A DNA stretch of 64,000 bases from assembly GCA_003290165.1 (NCBI GenBank), contig QNQO01008280.1, positions 1-64,000 on the forward strand, read 5' to 3'. This DNA comes from Berberis thunbergii (taxonomy: Eukaryota > Streptophyta > Magnoliopsida > Ranunculales > Berberidaceae). Below the pieces are notes generated by a model. That model saw only the letters and a program-made list of their open reading frames with translations. It was not told where the DNA came from and searched no databases. This document shows, piece after piece, positions 35,901-45,999 of this stretch (its first letter is position 1; every line of letters starts with the position of its first letter). A program made the translations under genes and the position numbers.

Positions 35901-36719
35901 CCCAAGAGTGGCTTTTGTTACACATATCATTAGGAGTATCCGGTGAGGCATGCATGTATGTGATGTGTCCTCACTTGGGCATGGATGATGGAGAAGTCCT
36001 CCTTTATATGAGAGAGACATACGTGCATGTATGTTCAGCACAGAGGTGGTGCGAATGTGGTATCGTCTACGTGATCAATCCATTAAAAGATGAACCAAAT
36101 TCAAATAAAAATGAATAAATTACATTTACATTGTTTTTAACCCTTTTCATGCAGGATGACAAGTCCACTAATGTTTCTGCAGGTCAGACTTGCCATAGTC
36201 AACTTCTACAGTGTAAGTACAAGTAAGTGCATATTTACTTAATAGGATGATGACATGATTGCCTCGTTGAGGAACTAAATTCTGTGAATTGTGTTTTTCT
36301 TGCATGACACATTTTCCTCGTTGAGGAACTACCTATTGGTGTGATGGTTTGTTGTTTGTGTGTTAGTTTGATGTTATCATGTGCAAATTTATTGATTTTG
36401 GGAGGAAGATTTACTTACACCAGCTTTATTGCTGACCCAAGTGAGTTTTTGCTTCTTGGGTACATTCCTTTGGGAATGTACCCGATTAGCCTTTCAGATT
36501 TAGAGACTTTTGAGCAGCGTTTCTGGAGTTCCAACGTCAAAATTTCCTGGTTAGAATTTTATTATAAATTTTAGTTTGTTTCTATTTTCTAAACTATGTT
36601 TTAGTCGTTGTTGCTAAATGTGTCTACTGATTATTAAATTTCACGTCTCGAGTTTTGGGGAAACGGATAATCCTACGTGGATTTTGGGATTTTCATTTTT
36701 TTTAAATCGGGGTGTGACA
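32986..36719 (+). mobile_element. 3.7-kb TG...CA unit with 5-bp target duplication: solo LTR or large non-autonomous element
   Basis: It starts tgtaacacccc and ends ggggtgtgaca, and gatat flanks both ends (32981-32985 and 36720-36724). TG...CA ends, short inverted tips and a 5-bp duplication are the marks of an LTR. Inside, a TATA box (ctatataaag, about 33317-33326) precedes a C/T-rich leader and a 32-codon hydrophobic ORF at 33393-33491 (MAALGMLVLFGLLGS...). No gag or pol was found. A 3.7-kb solo LTR would be long but is known for Ogre/Tat-type elements. A non-autonomous element with a host-derived promoter is an alternative. Strand is set from the TATA box. Confidence 0.6.
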
Positions 36720-36724
36720 GATAT

Positions 36725-37972
36725 TTAGTTATTTTATGTCCCTACTTTAGCCTTTGTGAAGGCTAAACCATAAATAAACAAAAACCAGAATGTATATAAA
36801 TATTTCAATGTGCGCAAAAATTTGTCATAGATATCACACTCTCATATTATTATGTACATCAAACTTCAAACTTTACTAAAAAGAGAATATTTCACTAGTC
36901 TTATAACCTGACTATTTTCAAAAATTGGTTATAGCTTTAGTACTTATCTGCCATTATCCACCATGACCTTAGTCAATACATATATGCAATGGCAGACCAT
37001 CAACTTCACAAGAACCATCAATAGATAGTCTTGTAGCAACTTCAACATCCTTTATTCTTATTACATAAACATCATGATAGCAAGGAGATGCGGTTGGATC
37101 GAATTCCAAGTGGTAAGGTTGAGGTGGATGTACATTTACTATTGAAGGTGTGGTTGCATCTAACCTTAACGACACATGTGTATTAAATCTTGAAGACTCT
37201 AAGTCTAATCTTATGAAGTTATCATTCCCATTATGGATGTTTTGAAGTATGGTATTAATTTGAGATTGATCACATATTCGCGCCAAAGCCTTGTGTACAA
37301 CACCTAGCTGGGAGACTATATGATGACGAACAATACTTTCATGTGTCTATGGTCCCCTAAGTACGCATGTCCTAAATACTCGATGGATCACTTCTTCTAG
37401 AAGCTCAAGCGACTATCGATCGATTAGTTCCTCGCGAGCTTTTATATGAATGACATTCTCAATAAATATCAAATTATCCCATGGACCCATGATAATAAAA
37501 AGGTAATATATAAAATGATTAGCACAATTTCCTAGGAAATAAGGTCACACTACTAAAGTATAACATCCCCAAGCTCTTATATCAAAATGGTAATACCCCA
37601 TAATTCAAAACATATATATAGTGTATAGGTATCATTGGCAAAACATACTTTATCATGACGACCAGTTGTCGGAAGTCGGAACAACCACTCATGAGACAAT
37701 ACCTAGATTGTATTATTATATACATTTAATAAATCCATAGATGGTAACCATTAGATATTGGGTCAACCACGAGGTTCATAATATCAAAACAATTGATTAG
37801 TCCATCATAACATTGACATTATCTATTACTATTAGGGTACAAGTCACTAGATTTTAATGAGCAAAACATTGCTTCAAGATATTACTATTATATGTTCACA
37901 TTTGATTAATGAAAAACAAATATCTAATGTCAAACATTGGTCTAATCACAATTTTAAATTACATGACACAAA
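36725..37972. other. Unresolved stretch before the viral integration
   Basis: AT-rich. A 105-codon minus-strand frame at 36969-37286 has no recognised domain. No element ends found. Confidence 0.4.
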
Positions 37973-38001
37973 ATAATTATTTAACCACTGGTGAACAACA
38001 A
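37973..38001 (+). repeat. Terminal overlap of the viral copy, left
   Basis: 29 bp identical to 45049-45077. It lies inside the coat-protein coding region, not at the viral origin, so it marks a permuted circle or concatemer rather than an LTR. Confidence 0.9.
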
Positions 38002-38958
38002 GCTGTAAAAGTTGACCATAACAGTTTTCCAATTAAGGCTGAAGGAGGCTTTGATATCCTTGACTCTGTCTATTCTTTAATTTTCTGTATTTTGAAGCAT
38101 TTCATTGGCAACCCTAGTGAATTTCAAAATAAGTCTAAAGATTTGCTAATGATTCATAAATGTCCAACCTTGAGTCATTTCAGATGGTATAAGGATATCT
38201 TCCTAAAAAAGGTTATGCTTCAAGCTGAAGCCAATAACCCCTTCTGGAAGAGAAAGTTCATTTCTAGTCTGCCAGCAAACTTTGCTGAAACCGTTAGGAG
38301 TAAATTACAATAAATTTACCAAGAAGACATCCCTTACGATCGTCTTATTTTTGGAGATTTAATTGCTTTCATTAATAAATGTGCATTACAAATTTGTAAT
38401 GATTTAAGATTAAAATCTCAACTCAAGAAACAACATATCAATGGTCCTAAAGAATTAGGAGATTTCTGTCAGCAATATGGATATGAAGATTTTAAGATTC
38501 CAAATCAAAAATCATCTCAATCCAAATTACATTACAGATCTCATCCTGCTCACCAGTAAAAGTCTAAAAAGCCTTATGGGCCTAAACAACCCAAATACCT
38601 TAGCAAGTACTATAGCAAGTCCAAGAGGCATGGGACTCATAAACCCAAGCCCAAACAGTTTAAGAAACATAATGAGTATAGTCCAACATCTAAGCCTGTT
38701 TACTTTAAATGTGGACACCCAAGCCATTATGCTAAAAACTATAGGACAACCCAAAAAATACAAGCTCTTCGGGCCCCTGAAGATATCAAACAAATGTTTT
38801 TACAAGTTCTGATGGATTCAGAAGCTGAATCTTCAGATGAAGAATTTCAAATATTTAATTTGAACCATTCTTCTGATTCTGACATTTCTGATAATTCTGA
38901 TCAATGTGCAGAAGCTTGTAACTGCAATACCATCAATATGTTATCAACAATCAAATAA
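37973..38958 (+). pseudogene. Viral coat protein, C-terminal part (broken)
   Basis: One frame runs through with stops at 38311, 38558 and 38956. It has the capsid-type motif CPTLSHFRWYKD and, at about 38701-38745, a zinc-knuckle remnant in which only part of the C-x2-C-x4-H-x4-C pattern is kept (KCGHPSHYAKNY: the first and last Cys are Tyr). An acidic Ser/Asp/Glu-rich tail follows, as in caulimovirid capsids. The N-terminal part is at the other end of the insertion. Confidence 0.75.
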
Positions 38959-39339
38959 TCTAGCATTCTTTTAGACTTTGTTGATAAAATTGATAATCCC
39001 AAGCTTAAGACTGAATATCTTCAGCATATCAAGTCTTCCATAAATAAATAAAAAACCCCAGAAATCATCAATCCTTTCTATAACCACATAAATTATTGAT
39101 AGATTCAAAAGATCTTCTCAATCTTCCAGTACGGCCAATCTTTCTGACCTCCAATATGAAGTTAACAATATCAAAAAAGAAATTGTTATGCTTAAACAAA
39201 ATCAAATTCATTTTGATCTACGTATGCAAAATACGAGACGTCTGTCATTCCACAAGTTGCCTCTTCTTCTGAACCTCCTCATCAGACAGAAGAACCACCC
39301 CTTTTTCTTAATACAATAAACAGAGCGAAACATCAGAAA

Positions 39340-39805
39340 TGATATGTTGCCGTTGAGTTGGTAATTAACAAATAATTAATTATCCCAACAATTGCACTTG
39401 TTGATTCTGGTGTTGATTTGAATTGCGTAGCTGAAGGATTAATTCCTATTAAGTACTTTCAAATCACCAAACAAAAGCTTTATACCACTAACAATTCACA
39501 ACTACAAATACATTACAAGTTGACTAATGCTCACATTTGTAAAAACAAAGTTTGCATTAAACAAGATTTTTTTATTTGTAAAAAATATGGTTCAAAAACT
39601 GATTCTTGGAACTCCGTTTTTCTCAGCCATAACCCCTTTTTCAGTTTCAAAAGATGGATTAAAAACCCAGATTTTAGGAACTAATGTTGAATTTGCTTTT
39701 TTGTTCAAGCCAGAAATTATTGAAATAAATCACATCCAAAATTATGTTTGTTTCCTTAATTTCATTTCTCAAAAACAACAACACTTACAATCCTTAAAAA
39801 CTTAA
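39340..39805 (+). pseudogene. Viral aspartic protease (broken)
   Basis: The catalytic D-S-G is present at 39403-39411 within ALVDSGVDLNC, and a hydrophobic ILGTPFFSAI stretch follows about 60 codons later. A frame change lies near 39590-39610. It would process the polyprotein in a live virus. Confidence 0.75.
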
Positions 39806-39839
39806 ATTGCGTATAAACGCATTGACAATCAAGTTCATG

Positions 39840-40753
39840 ATCCTAAACTCCAGACTCAAATCGTTCAATATCATGAACATTTGAAAAAAGAGTTCTGTGC
39901 TGATCTCCTCATTGCTTTCTGGCATCGTAAGAGACACGTTGTTCATCTTCCTTTCTTGAAAGCAAGATTCCCACTAAAGCTAGGCATATTCAAATGAATA
40001 CAGAGCTAATGGAATATTGCAAACAAGAAATACAACAGTTGTTGGATAAGAATATCATCCGCCATTCTAAGTCTCCTTGGAGTTGTTCTGCTTTCTATGT
40101 TAGAAAAGTCGCAGAACTTGAACGCGGAAGTCCTCGCTTAGTCATCAATACAAGCCTCTCAATCAGATCCTTCAATAGATTGGATACCCAACAAGAGAGA
40201 TCTTCTTAAGAGATTACACTTAGCTTGTGTTTTCTCTAAATTTGATCTGAAATCTAGATTCTGGAAAATTTAGATTCATCCTTTCGATAGATACAAGACA
40301 ACTTTTAATGTTCCCTTTGGCCATTACGAATGGAATGTAATGCCCTTTGGTCTCAAAAATGCTCCTAGTGAGTTTCAAAACATCATGAATGAGATCATTT
40401 CACCTTTCTCCTCATTCACAATCGTGTATATCAATGATATATTTGTTTTCTCTGAGTCTATTGCAGCCCATTGGAAACACTTGTATCAATTTGAAAAATG
40501 CATCAAAGAGAATGGTTTGGTTTTATCCCCTACCAAAATCAATCTATTTCAAACAAATGTTAGATTTTTAGGCCACAAGATTTTTCATGGGACACTTACT
40601 CCCATTTCAAGAGCAATTGAATTTGCAGACAAGTTTCCTGATGAAATTCGGGACAAAACCCAATTACAAAGATTTTTAGGATTTTTAAATTATGTTGCTG
40701 ATTTTTACAAAGGCCTCCGAATTTTACTTAAATCACTGTTTGCAAGGCTTTAG
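39840..40753 (+). pseudogene. Viral reverse transcriptase (broken)
   Basis: Has the MPFGLKNAPSEFQ motif at 40340 and an aromatic-hydrophobic active-site box at 40427-40438 that reads Y-I-N-D, so one of the two catalytic aspartates is changed. RFLGHKI and FLGFLNYVADFYK follow, as in caulimovirids. Stops and a shift break the part before 40340. Confidence 0.85.
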
Positions 40754-41252
40754 AAGAATCTTGGCCCATGGACTACAGTCCATACTCAAGTTGTTCATCA
40801 AGTCAAAGCTAAAGTCAAGAGTCTTTTTTGTTTAGGAATTTCTGATCCCAAGGCTTTCAATATTGTAGAAACAGATGCATCTAACCAAGGGTACGGTGGT
40901 ATTCTTAAACAACGTCTTCCTGGTTCTTCCACAATCCAATTGGGTTGATACCATTCTGGTATCTGGAACTCTATTCAAATCAATTACTCAACAGTCAAAA
41001 AAAGAAATTCTATCAATTGTTTTGTGCATCATGAAATTTCAAGATGATCTTACAAATCAAAATTTTCTTTTACGCGTTGATTGCAAATCTGCCAAAAAGA
41101 TTTTAACAAAAGATATGTTTTAAATTTCGTGTCCAAACATATTTTCGCCAGGTGGCAAGGTTTTTTATCTGCATTCGATTTTGATATTGAATTTATAAAA
41201 AGAGAAGATAACTCTCTAGCTGACTTCCTCACTAGAGAATTCATCCAAAAAT
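40754..41252 (+). pseudogene. Viral RNase H (broken)
   Basis: The first catalytic box reads ETDASNQGYGG at about 40868-40900; a second block around 41040-41123 has LRVDCKSAKKIL. A shift near 40915 and a stop at 41121 separate them. It ends with ADFLTREF-like codons around 41220-41245 before the next ORF start. Confidence 0.75.
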
Positions 41253-42460
41253 GAGTTCGCAGAGCTCATCCTCTTCGCAAGTTCCCCCTGCAAAACCCCA
41301 ATCAAAAGCTCAATATGTTATGCAGCCTTTTGCTACATAGCACAAGCCTCCTCTTTCTTATGCTTTTTCATTATCCAATCCTTATCAGCCCCTCCAAAAA
41401 GCTGATTCAAGCCCTTCAATGACTTCGTTCCTGAAGATACAAGCACCTAACCAAAACCCTTATGTTACCAAGTCATGTGTCGAGCCTCTGTTTATGCTCG
41501 AACCATGTTTATTTTCTCTTTCCAAGGATCCTCAAGCGATCGCAAGACATGTTTTCACTCCCAAGGCACTGTTTGAACAATCAGACAGTCTCAAGACTCG
41601 GTAATTTTATGAATTCATTTTAGTGGCCACCGATTCAGTGGTGATCACTCACAATAGAAAGAAATCTTCTCCAGAAAAGATTTATCATTCCAAGTGTCAG
41701 ATTTTTAAGATTATGTCAGAAACAGATTGGAAGTAGCATCCGCTCTACCACAAGAAGTTCTCTGTCAATTATCTTCCTCAATATTTTAATTATGCAGACT
41801 ACAAGCAAGCCTAGTCTAGAGCATTCATTGTTCCCTCTCAGAACTGCTCTCATTCTTGATTTTTCTTTTTCTGCAAAAAGTTCAAGCAAGCTTCAATCCC
41901 TCTTTGGTTCCAACACACATGGTGGAATCACTTTGGAGCTCAAGATGGTATCCTTCCACCTCCGGTGAACGAAGGATGGCAAATTTTCAAGACTAAGTTC
42001 AATCCGCCAACACCTGTCTCTCAACAAGTTTTGTTTTTATGATTTTTTTTATCAAGTTCAATCTTACTTGGATTTGCTACTAGGATTTCTCCGTTTCAGC
42101 TCTTACAAGTATCAATCAGTCGATTCAACCTCCTTTATGGTTTTGTCGAAGATTCAAGATCAAGTGGTGACCAACTTTTGACCACAGTCATGCAACCAAA
42201 GATGGAGTTCTTAGATTTTTCTTTGGACAAGTGTCTCCAGTTCAATCTATGGTCAACTCTGTTAAGATCCCTTCTCAAGCAAAGCTTCTTAAACAACATG
42301 TTAAGAAGCAATTACAAAACAAGCCTACAAAAGCCCAGCTCATGGAAACTCTGTCCAAGATTGCATCAGAAGATTCTGACGAAGACGATGATGCTACAGA
42401 ATCCAGTAGGCCAAGTAATGAAGACGATTGCTTTGGCCTCTTTTCGCCATTTGCATAAGT
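41250..42460 (+). pseudogene. Second viral ORF region, function unknown (broken)
   Basis: Starts with a Ser/Gln/Pro-rich stretch at ATG 41251. Further blocks are rich in aromatic residues (a WFQHTWWNHFGAQ stretch near 41910-41950) and end in an acidic SDEDDD stretch at about 42375-42395. Downstream position after RNase H matches ORF2 of florendovirus-like genomes, whose role is unknown to me. Many stops. Confidence 0.55.
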
Positions 42461-42759
42461 CTGACCCTACAATCATAATGGTGTTCCTCCATTATTACAA
42501 GCATCTACCAGCTTCGCTAGCAAACAGGATTGCTTTCGGCCAAGATATCCGACATCATCCTCTTTTCTTTTTTCAAAAGCAAGCTCGTGTTCCAATAGTA
42601 ACCACTCAAGTCAAAAGTGTACAGTTGAAACATCCCTCAACAGTACCTCCACTTTCTTTTCGCATCAAGACAATCAAAAGGATAAGGATCCACCTCATCC
42701 TCCACTCAAGTCTTCGAGGAGTCTTATCTCTTCTCTTGTCTATTAGCCTATAAATAAAT

Positions 42760-43394
42760 ATGTACGTCTGCAGAGTCAGGCAGACAAAATTAGCACCCAT
42801 CTCTTGATGTAAACCTTAAAAGCTTTCCTTCTATACTTCCACTGTAATCCTTCATTATCTATTTATGTCAGTCTTTTATCTTCTATTTATAAAAGCATAT
42901 TTATTCTTTATTTAGATTTTAAAACTTATTCTTAAAAACATGGTCTAAGAAGATCTTACAGTTAAACTCTAAGTGTAAACCAGAAAACTGGCTTGAAGTT
43001 TTATCAATCTATAAAACAGATTAAAGAATAATCTTTAAAATGTTTATCTTGTGTTTAGTATACATTTATTTGTGTATTCTACTGTTGCTGCATGTTCTAT
43101 TCTCTCCTATTTTTCTTCATCTATTATAGACTGTAGATTTTGTGTTACTTACAGCTTAAACCTAGTAGTCCTGGGTAGAAATTGGTATCAGAGTCATCTT
43201 CTTTTTCTCCGGGGAAAATAGTAGTGAGTCCAAGGTAATGTTGGTCAGCCGTTGATAACGTTGGTTAGCCTTAGGATATGTTGGTCAGCCGTAGAGACTC
43301 CCAGGTTAGTCGCCAAGTTAAGCGCAGTTGAGCGGAGTTAGGTGGTCCCATATCAGGTGGTCCGAGTACAGTGTTCCTACCTTATCCTCTGAGA
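42760..43394 (+). promoter_or_regulatory. Viral intergenic region with TATA box and primer site
   Basis: Non-coding stretch between the second ORF and the movement protein. A TATA-like tatttataaaa lies at 42884-42894, about 290 bp before the primer site; this would be the pregenomic RNA promoter. Short tandem ttggtcagccgt/ttggttagcc repeats follow at 43230-43290. Confidence 0.6.
43183..43194 (+). other. tRNA-Met primer-binding site of the viral copy
   Basis: tggtatcagagt matches the consensus at the origin of Caulimoviridae, complementary to the 3' end of initiator tRNA-Met. It marks nucleotide 1 of the viral map and shows that the integration ends are not at the origin. Confidence 0.85.
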
Positions 43395-44192
43395 TTCAAG
43401 AAAATGTCTTTGTTTTCAAAATTTACTCGTTTTTCTAGTTCTAGGTCAAGTAACCCCAATTTACAAAATAGAATGGAATGCAGAATTCTAGAAGTTGAAA
43501 AGAATTTACAAAAATGGTCCATACCAGAAGTCCCTTACAAGAAAATTTATGAAGTTTCTCAATCCTTGTTTTCTCAAAAATTTGAAGATCTCATAGACAT
43601 TGTCGAAAATACGGTGCCTTTGAATGGATCTTTAGAATCCAAACAATTGTTTTCCAATCAAACACTTGATTATTTGCAAAGTCAAGGATACAAGTATGTC
43701 CATATATGATTGATCCAAATAGGACTCAAACTTCTTACAAGAACAGGGTTAGATACATGTGCACTGATCGCTCTTCGCAATTGCAGACACAATAGGTTTC
43801 ATGATTCTCTGCTTGGAATTGCATAATCAACCTTGGCCATGGGTCCAGTCTATTTCGACTGTTACCCCAATTTCTCAGTGTCTCTCAAGGATCCAAATAT
43901 CCTTGAAACCATAACTCTCAATCTTCATACCTCTGGTTTTGATATGCTAAAAGGATCTGAACCCCTCGCTCTTATTTACAAGATCACTTTCAAGGCCATG
44001 AAGACTCAATTAAGCCCAAAAGCTTTGATGGAGTTCGATAAAGGATATACCATCCTGTTCCAGACCAATAAGGAAAAAACTAGTGTATTGTTATTAGAAC
44101 AATACACTGGAATCAAGTCACCCTTCCTGAAACATGGCAGGTTCAAGTTGCTCCTAGAAAACCTCATTCTAGTCAGCTTAATCAAGTGGTAA
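43395..44192 (+). pseudogene. Viral movement protein (broken)
   Basis: One frame with two stops (43707 and 43824) covers a protein of the 30K type: an N-terminal basic segment, then blocks around 43720-43830 rich in I/L/T and a D-x-R-x-x-R-like element, then GPVYFDCYPNFSVSL at about 43837. These proteins dilate plasmodesmata in infected plants. A frameshift at about 44180 leads into the coat-protein part. Confidence 0.7.
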
Positions 44193-44199
44193 CTCTACC

Positions 44200-45048
44200 T
44201 GATGGAACGGTTGAGTTACAATTCTCTGAAGCTAGAATTACTAGACTTCATCCCCAAGATTTTCAATCAGGACGTAAATCTGAAGCATCATTCAGAACTG
44301 TTCCCTCTTGTCTTCCTAGAACACCTACACCAGATGTTCTTCCCCATCTTGATCTCACGAACATTAGGACAAATCTTCAATATCCGCAGATCCCTCAACC
44401 TGTCTACAATCCTCCTGAACAAGAAAATGAAAATCAATCACCAACACAATCTGAAATGAATTTTCCTCCCCAATTGAATGTTTTGTTTGTTCCGTTTGAA
44501 TTAAACAAAGAACATATAAAACAAGAATTTATGAAAGAAATAAATAAGCAAAAACGTCAACTATTTTATGCTCAAACAACTGATTCTCAAATAACAGATT
44601 TAGGAAAGCAGTTTTATGAATGTTGTGAATAAATGAAAGAAAATTTACCATTCTTTGATTGGTATTTTAACATCCATATTCAAAACATTAATGTCATCAA
44701 AACTGATTCTAAAATTTGGCGCACTTATGAGAATCAAAATAAAGAATCAATTATGCCCCCTCTTGAAGAAATTCAATTCTCAATTTTGGGACATGATTTA
44801 ATTGCCTCACCTTTTAAAGATCCAGCAACGGATAATACATTTAAAGGATTAGGTAAAATCATCGAACAAAATAACTACATGTAACCTCTATACTTGGAAT
44901 ATAGATGGTTTAACTGAAGAGAACATCATTGAGTTAACCCAAGAAATGGTCATGATGGCATCTGCCCATCGCAGCGAAAATAAGAATGATAGAACCATTG
45001 CATCTATCATTATCGCTGGATTTTCTGGCTTACTCAAAGGATAGTGAG
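44200..45048 (+). pseudogene. Viral coat protein, N-terminal part (broken)
   Basis: Pro/Gln-rich linker to about 44460, then a conserved block with a stop at 44630 and a second at 44882, followed by a frame change. The last codons before the terminal overlap contain a TAG and a TGA. It would continue into the frame at 37973 on the circular genome. Confidence 0.65.
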
Positions 45049-45077
45049 ATAATTATTTAACCACTGGTGAACAACAA
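45049..45077 (+). repeat. Terminal overlap of the viral copy, right
   Basis: 29 bp identical to 37973-38001. Host-like sequence begins immediately after it and a MITE starts 16 bp further on. Confidence 0.9.
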
Positions 45078-45092
45078 AAGTCACAAAATTAA

Positions 45093-45280
45093 GGGAAATG
45101 CTACACAGCCCGCTCGGTGGCCTTTTTTGACAGCCTTGGGGGGCGAAAATACAATTTTGCCCCCCCCCCCCTCTTTAAAACACTTTTTTGAGAAGTTGGT
45201 TAAAAAGGGGGACAAAATTATATTTTCGCCCCCCAAGGCTGTCAAAAAAGGCCATAGGAGCGGGCTGCCTAGAATTAGTG
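45093..45280. mobile_element. Foldback MITE, MULE-like, copy B (188 bp)
   Basis: Near-complete inverted repeat: cagcccgctc ... ggccttttttgacagcc ... ggctgtcaaaaaaggcc ... gagcgggctg. The 9-bp target duplication caaaattaa lies at 45084-45092 and 45281-45289. Its centre (gccccc, ctttaaaacacttttt) resembles that of copy A; the outer arms differ. Confidence 0.9.
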
Positions 45281-45289
45281 CAAAATTAA

Positions 45290-45624
45290 ATACTTAGACC
45301 CATAGTATTAACACAGCGAGTCTATAATAATTTAGATTTAGACATTTTTTAGATAAGCAGGCCATCTGCATGGGAAATCATGTTGTTTCTAATCTATTTA
45401 GATCAAGTCTTACATTACTGAGCCAAAATGATGTTGTTTGGCTGAATAGTTTATGCTTACATAATGTTTACGTAATTATGAGTCAACCCTTATTAAATTT
45501 GGACTTGATATCTTTGGCACTAAAATAGTTATGAAACATTTTTAAAAAGCAAGTAAATAGGATAAAGTCTAAACATGTTTAGGCAAATACTGAAAACCTC
45601 AACTCCCCATGATGTTCAATTAAA

Positions 45625-45695
<71 letters not shown>

Positions 45696-45990
45696 TCGAC
45701 GGAAGTATTGTATCGCAATTCAAATGAAATTGTCATACATTTTCTATCAAAATAGAAATCATAAATTCATCATAAACAAACTTCATATATTATAAAACTA
45801 ATTTCAAGTTAGAGAATAGTCTAGTGATCGTCATCCTGAATTCTTTATGCTTTAGGGATCTCGAGCTAGACTCTTTGAATGTCGTTTGTGTATAAACTAA
45901 AAAAAATGAAGACCAATCATGATACATGTTTGGTGATTCGCATAAAAGACATTAATTACGTAAAAAGTGACAACAAAAATAACATGGCTC
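45290..45990. other. AT-rich stretch with (TA)n
   Basis: No gene seen. An interrupted (TA)n tract occupies about 45629-45690. Confidence 0.6.
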
Positions 45991-45999
45991 ATATTTGAG

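Larger units (their letters stand above)
37973..45077 (+). mobile_element. Endogenous caulimovirid, unit length, circularly permuted, decayed
   Basis: Reading along the plus strand the order is coat protein (C-terminal part), protease, reverse transcriptase, RNase H, a second ORF region, an intergenic region with a tRNA-Met primer site, movement protein, then coat protein (N-terminal part). Closing the circle gives MP-CP-PR-RT-RH as one polyprotein, as in petuviruses and florendoviruses. A 29-bp sequence at 37973-38001 recurs exactly at 45049-45077, so one genome length is 7076 bp. Frames contain many stops and several shifts throughout, so no product can be made. There is no integrase, as expected of this family, which enters host DNA by accident. 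Genus is uncertain; the two-ORF layout favours a florendovirus-like member. Confidence 0.85.

Noticed and set aside
36969..37286. 105-codon minus-strand frame
   Set aside because: No recognisable domain, no splice context, AT-rich surroundings full of mobile DNA. It may be real, but nothing supports it.
37973..45077. Calling the 7-kb region a Ty3 retrotransposon
   Set aside because: No integrase, a movement-protein region, a tRNA-Met primer site in the middle and a permuted order with a 29-bp overlap fit a caulimovirid.
45049..45077. Start of a second tandem viral copy
   Set aside because: Only 29 bp match; the sequence after 45077 has no further viral similarity.
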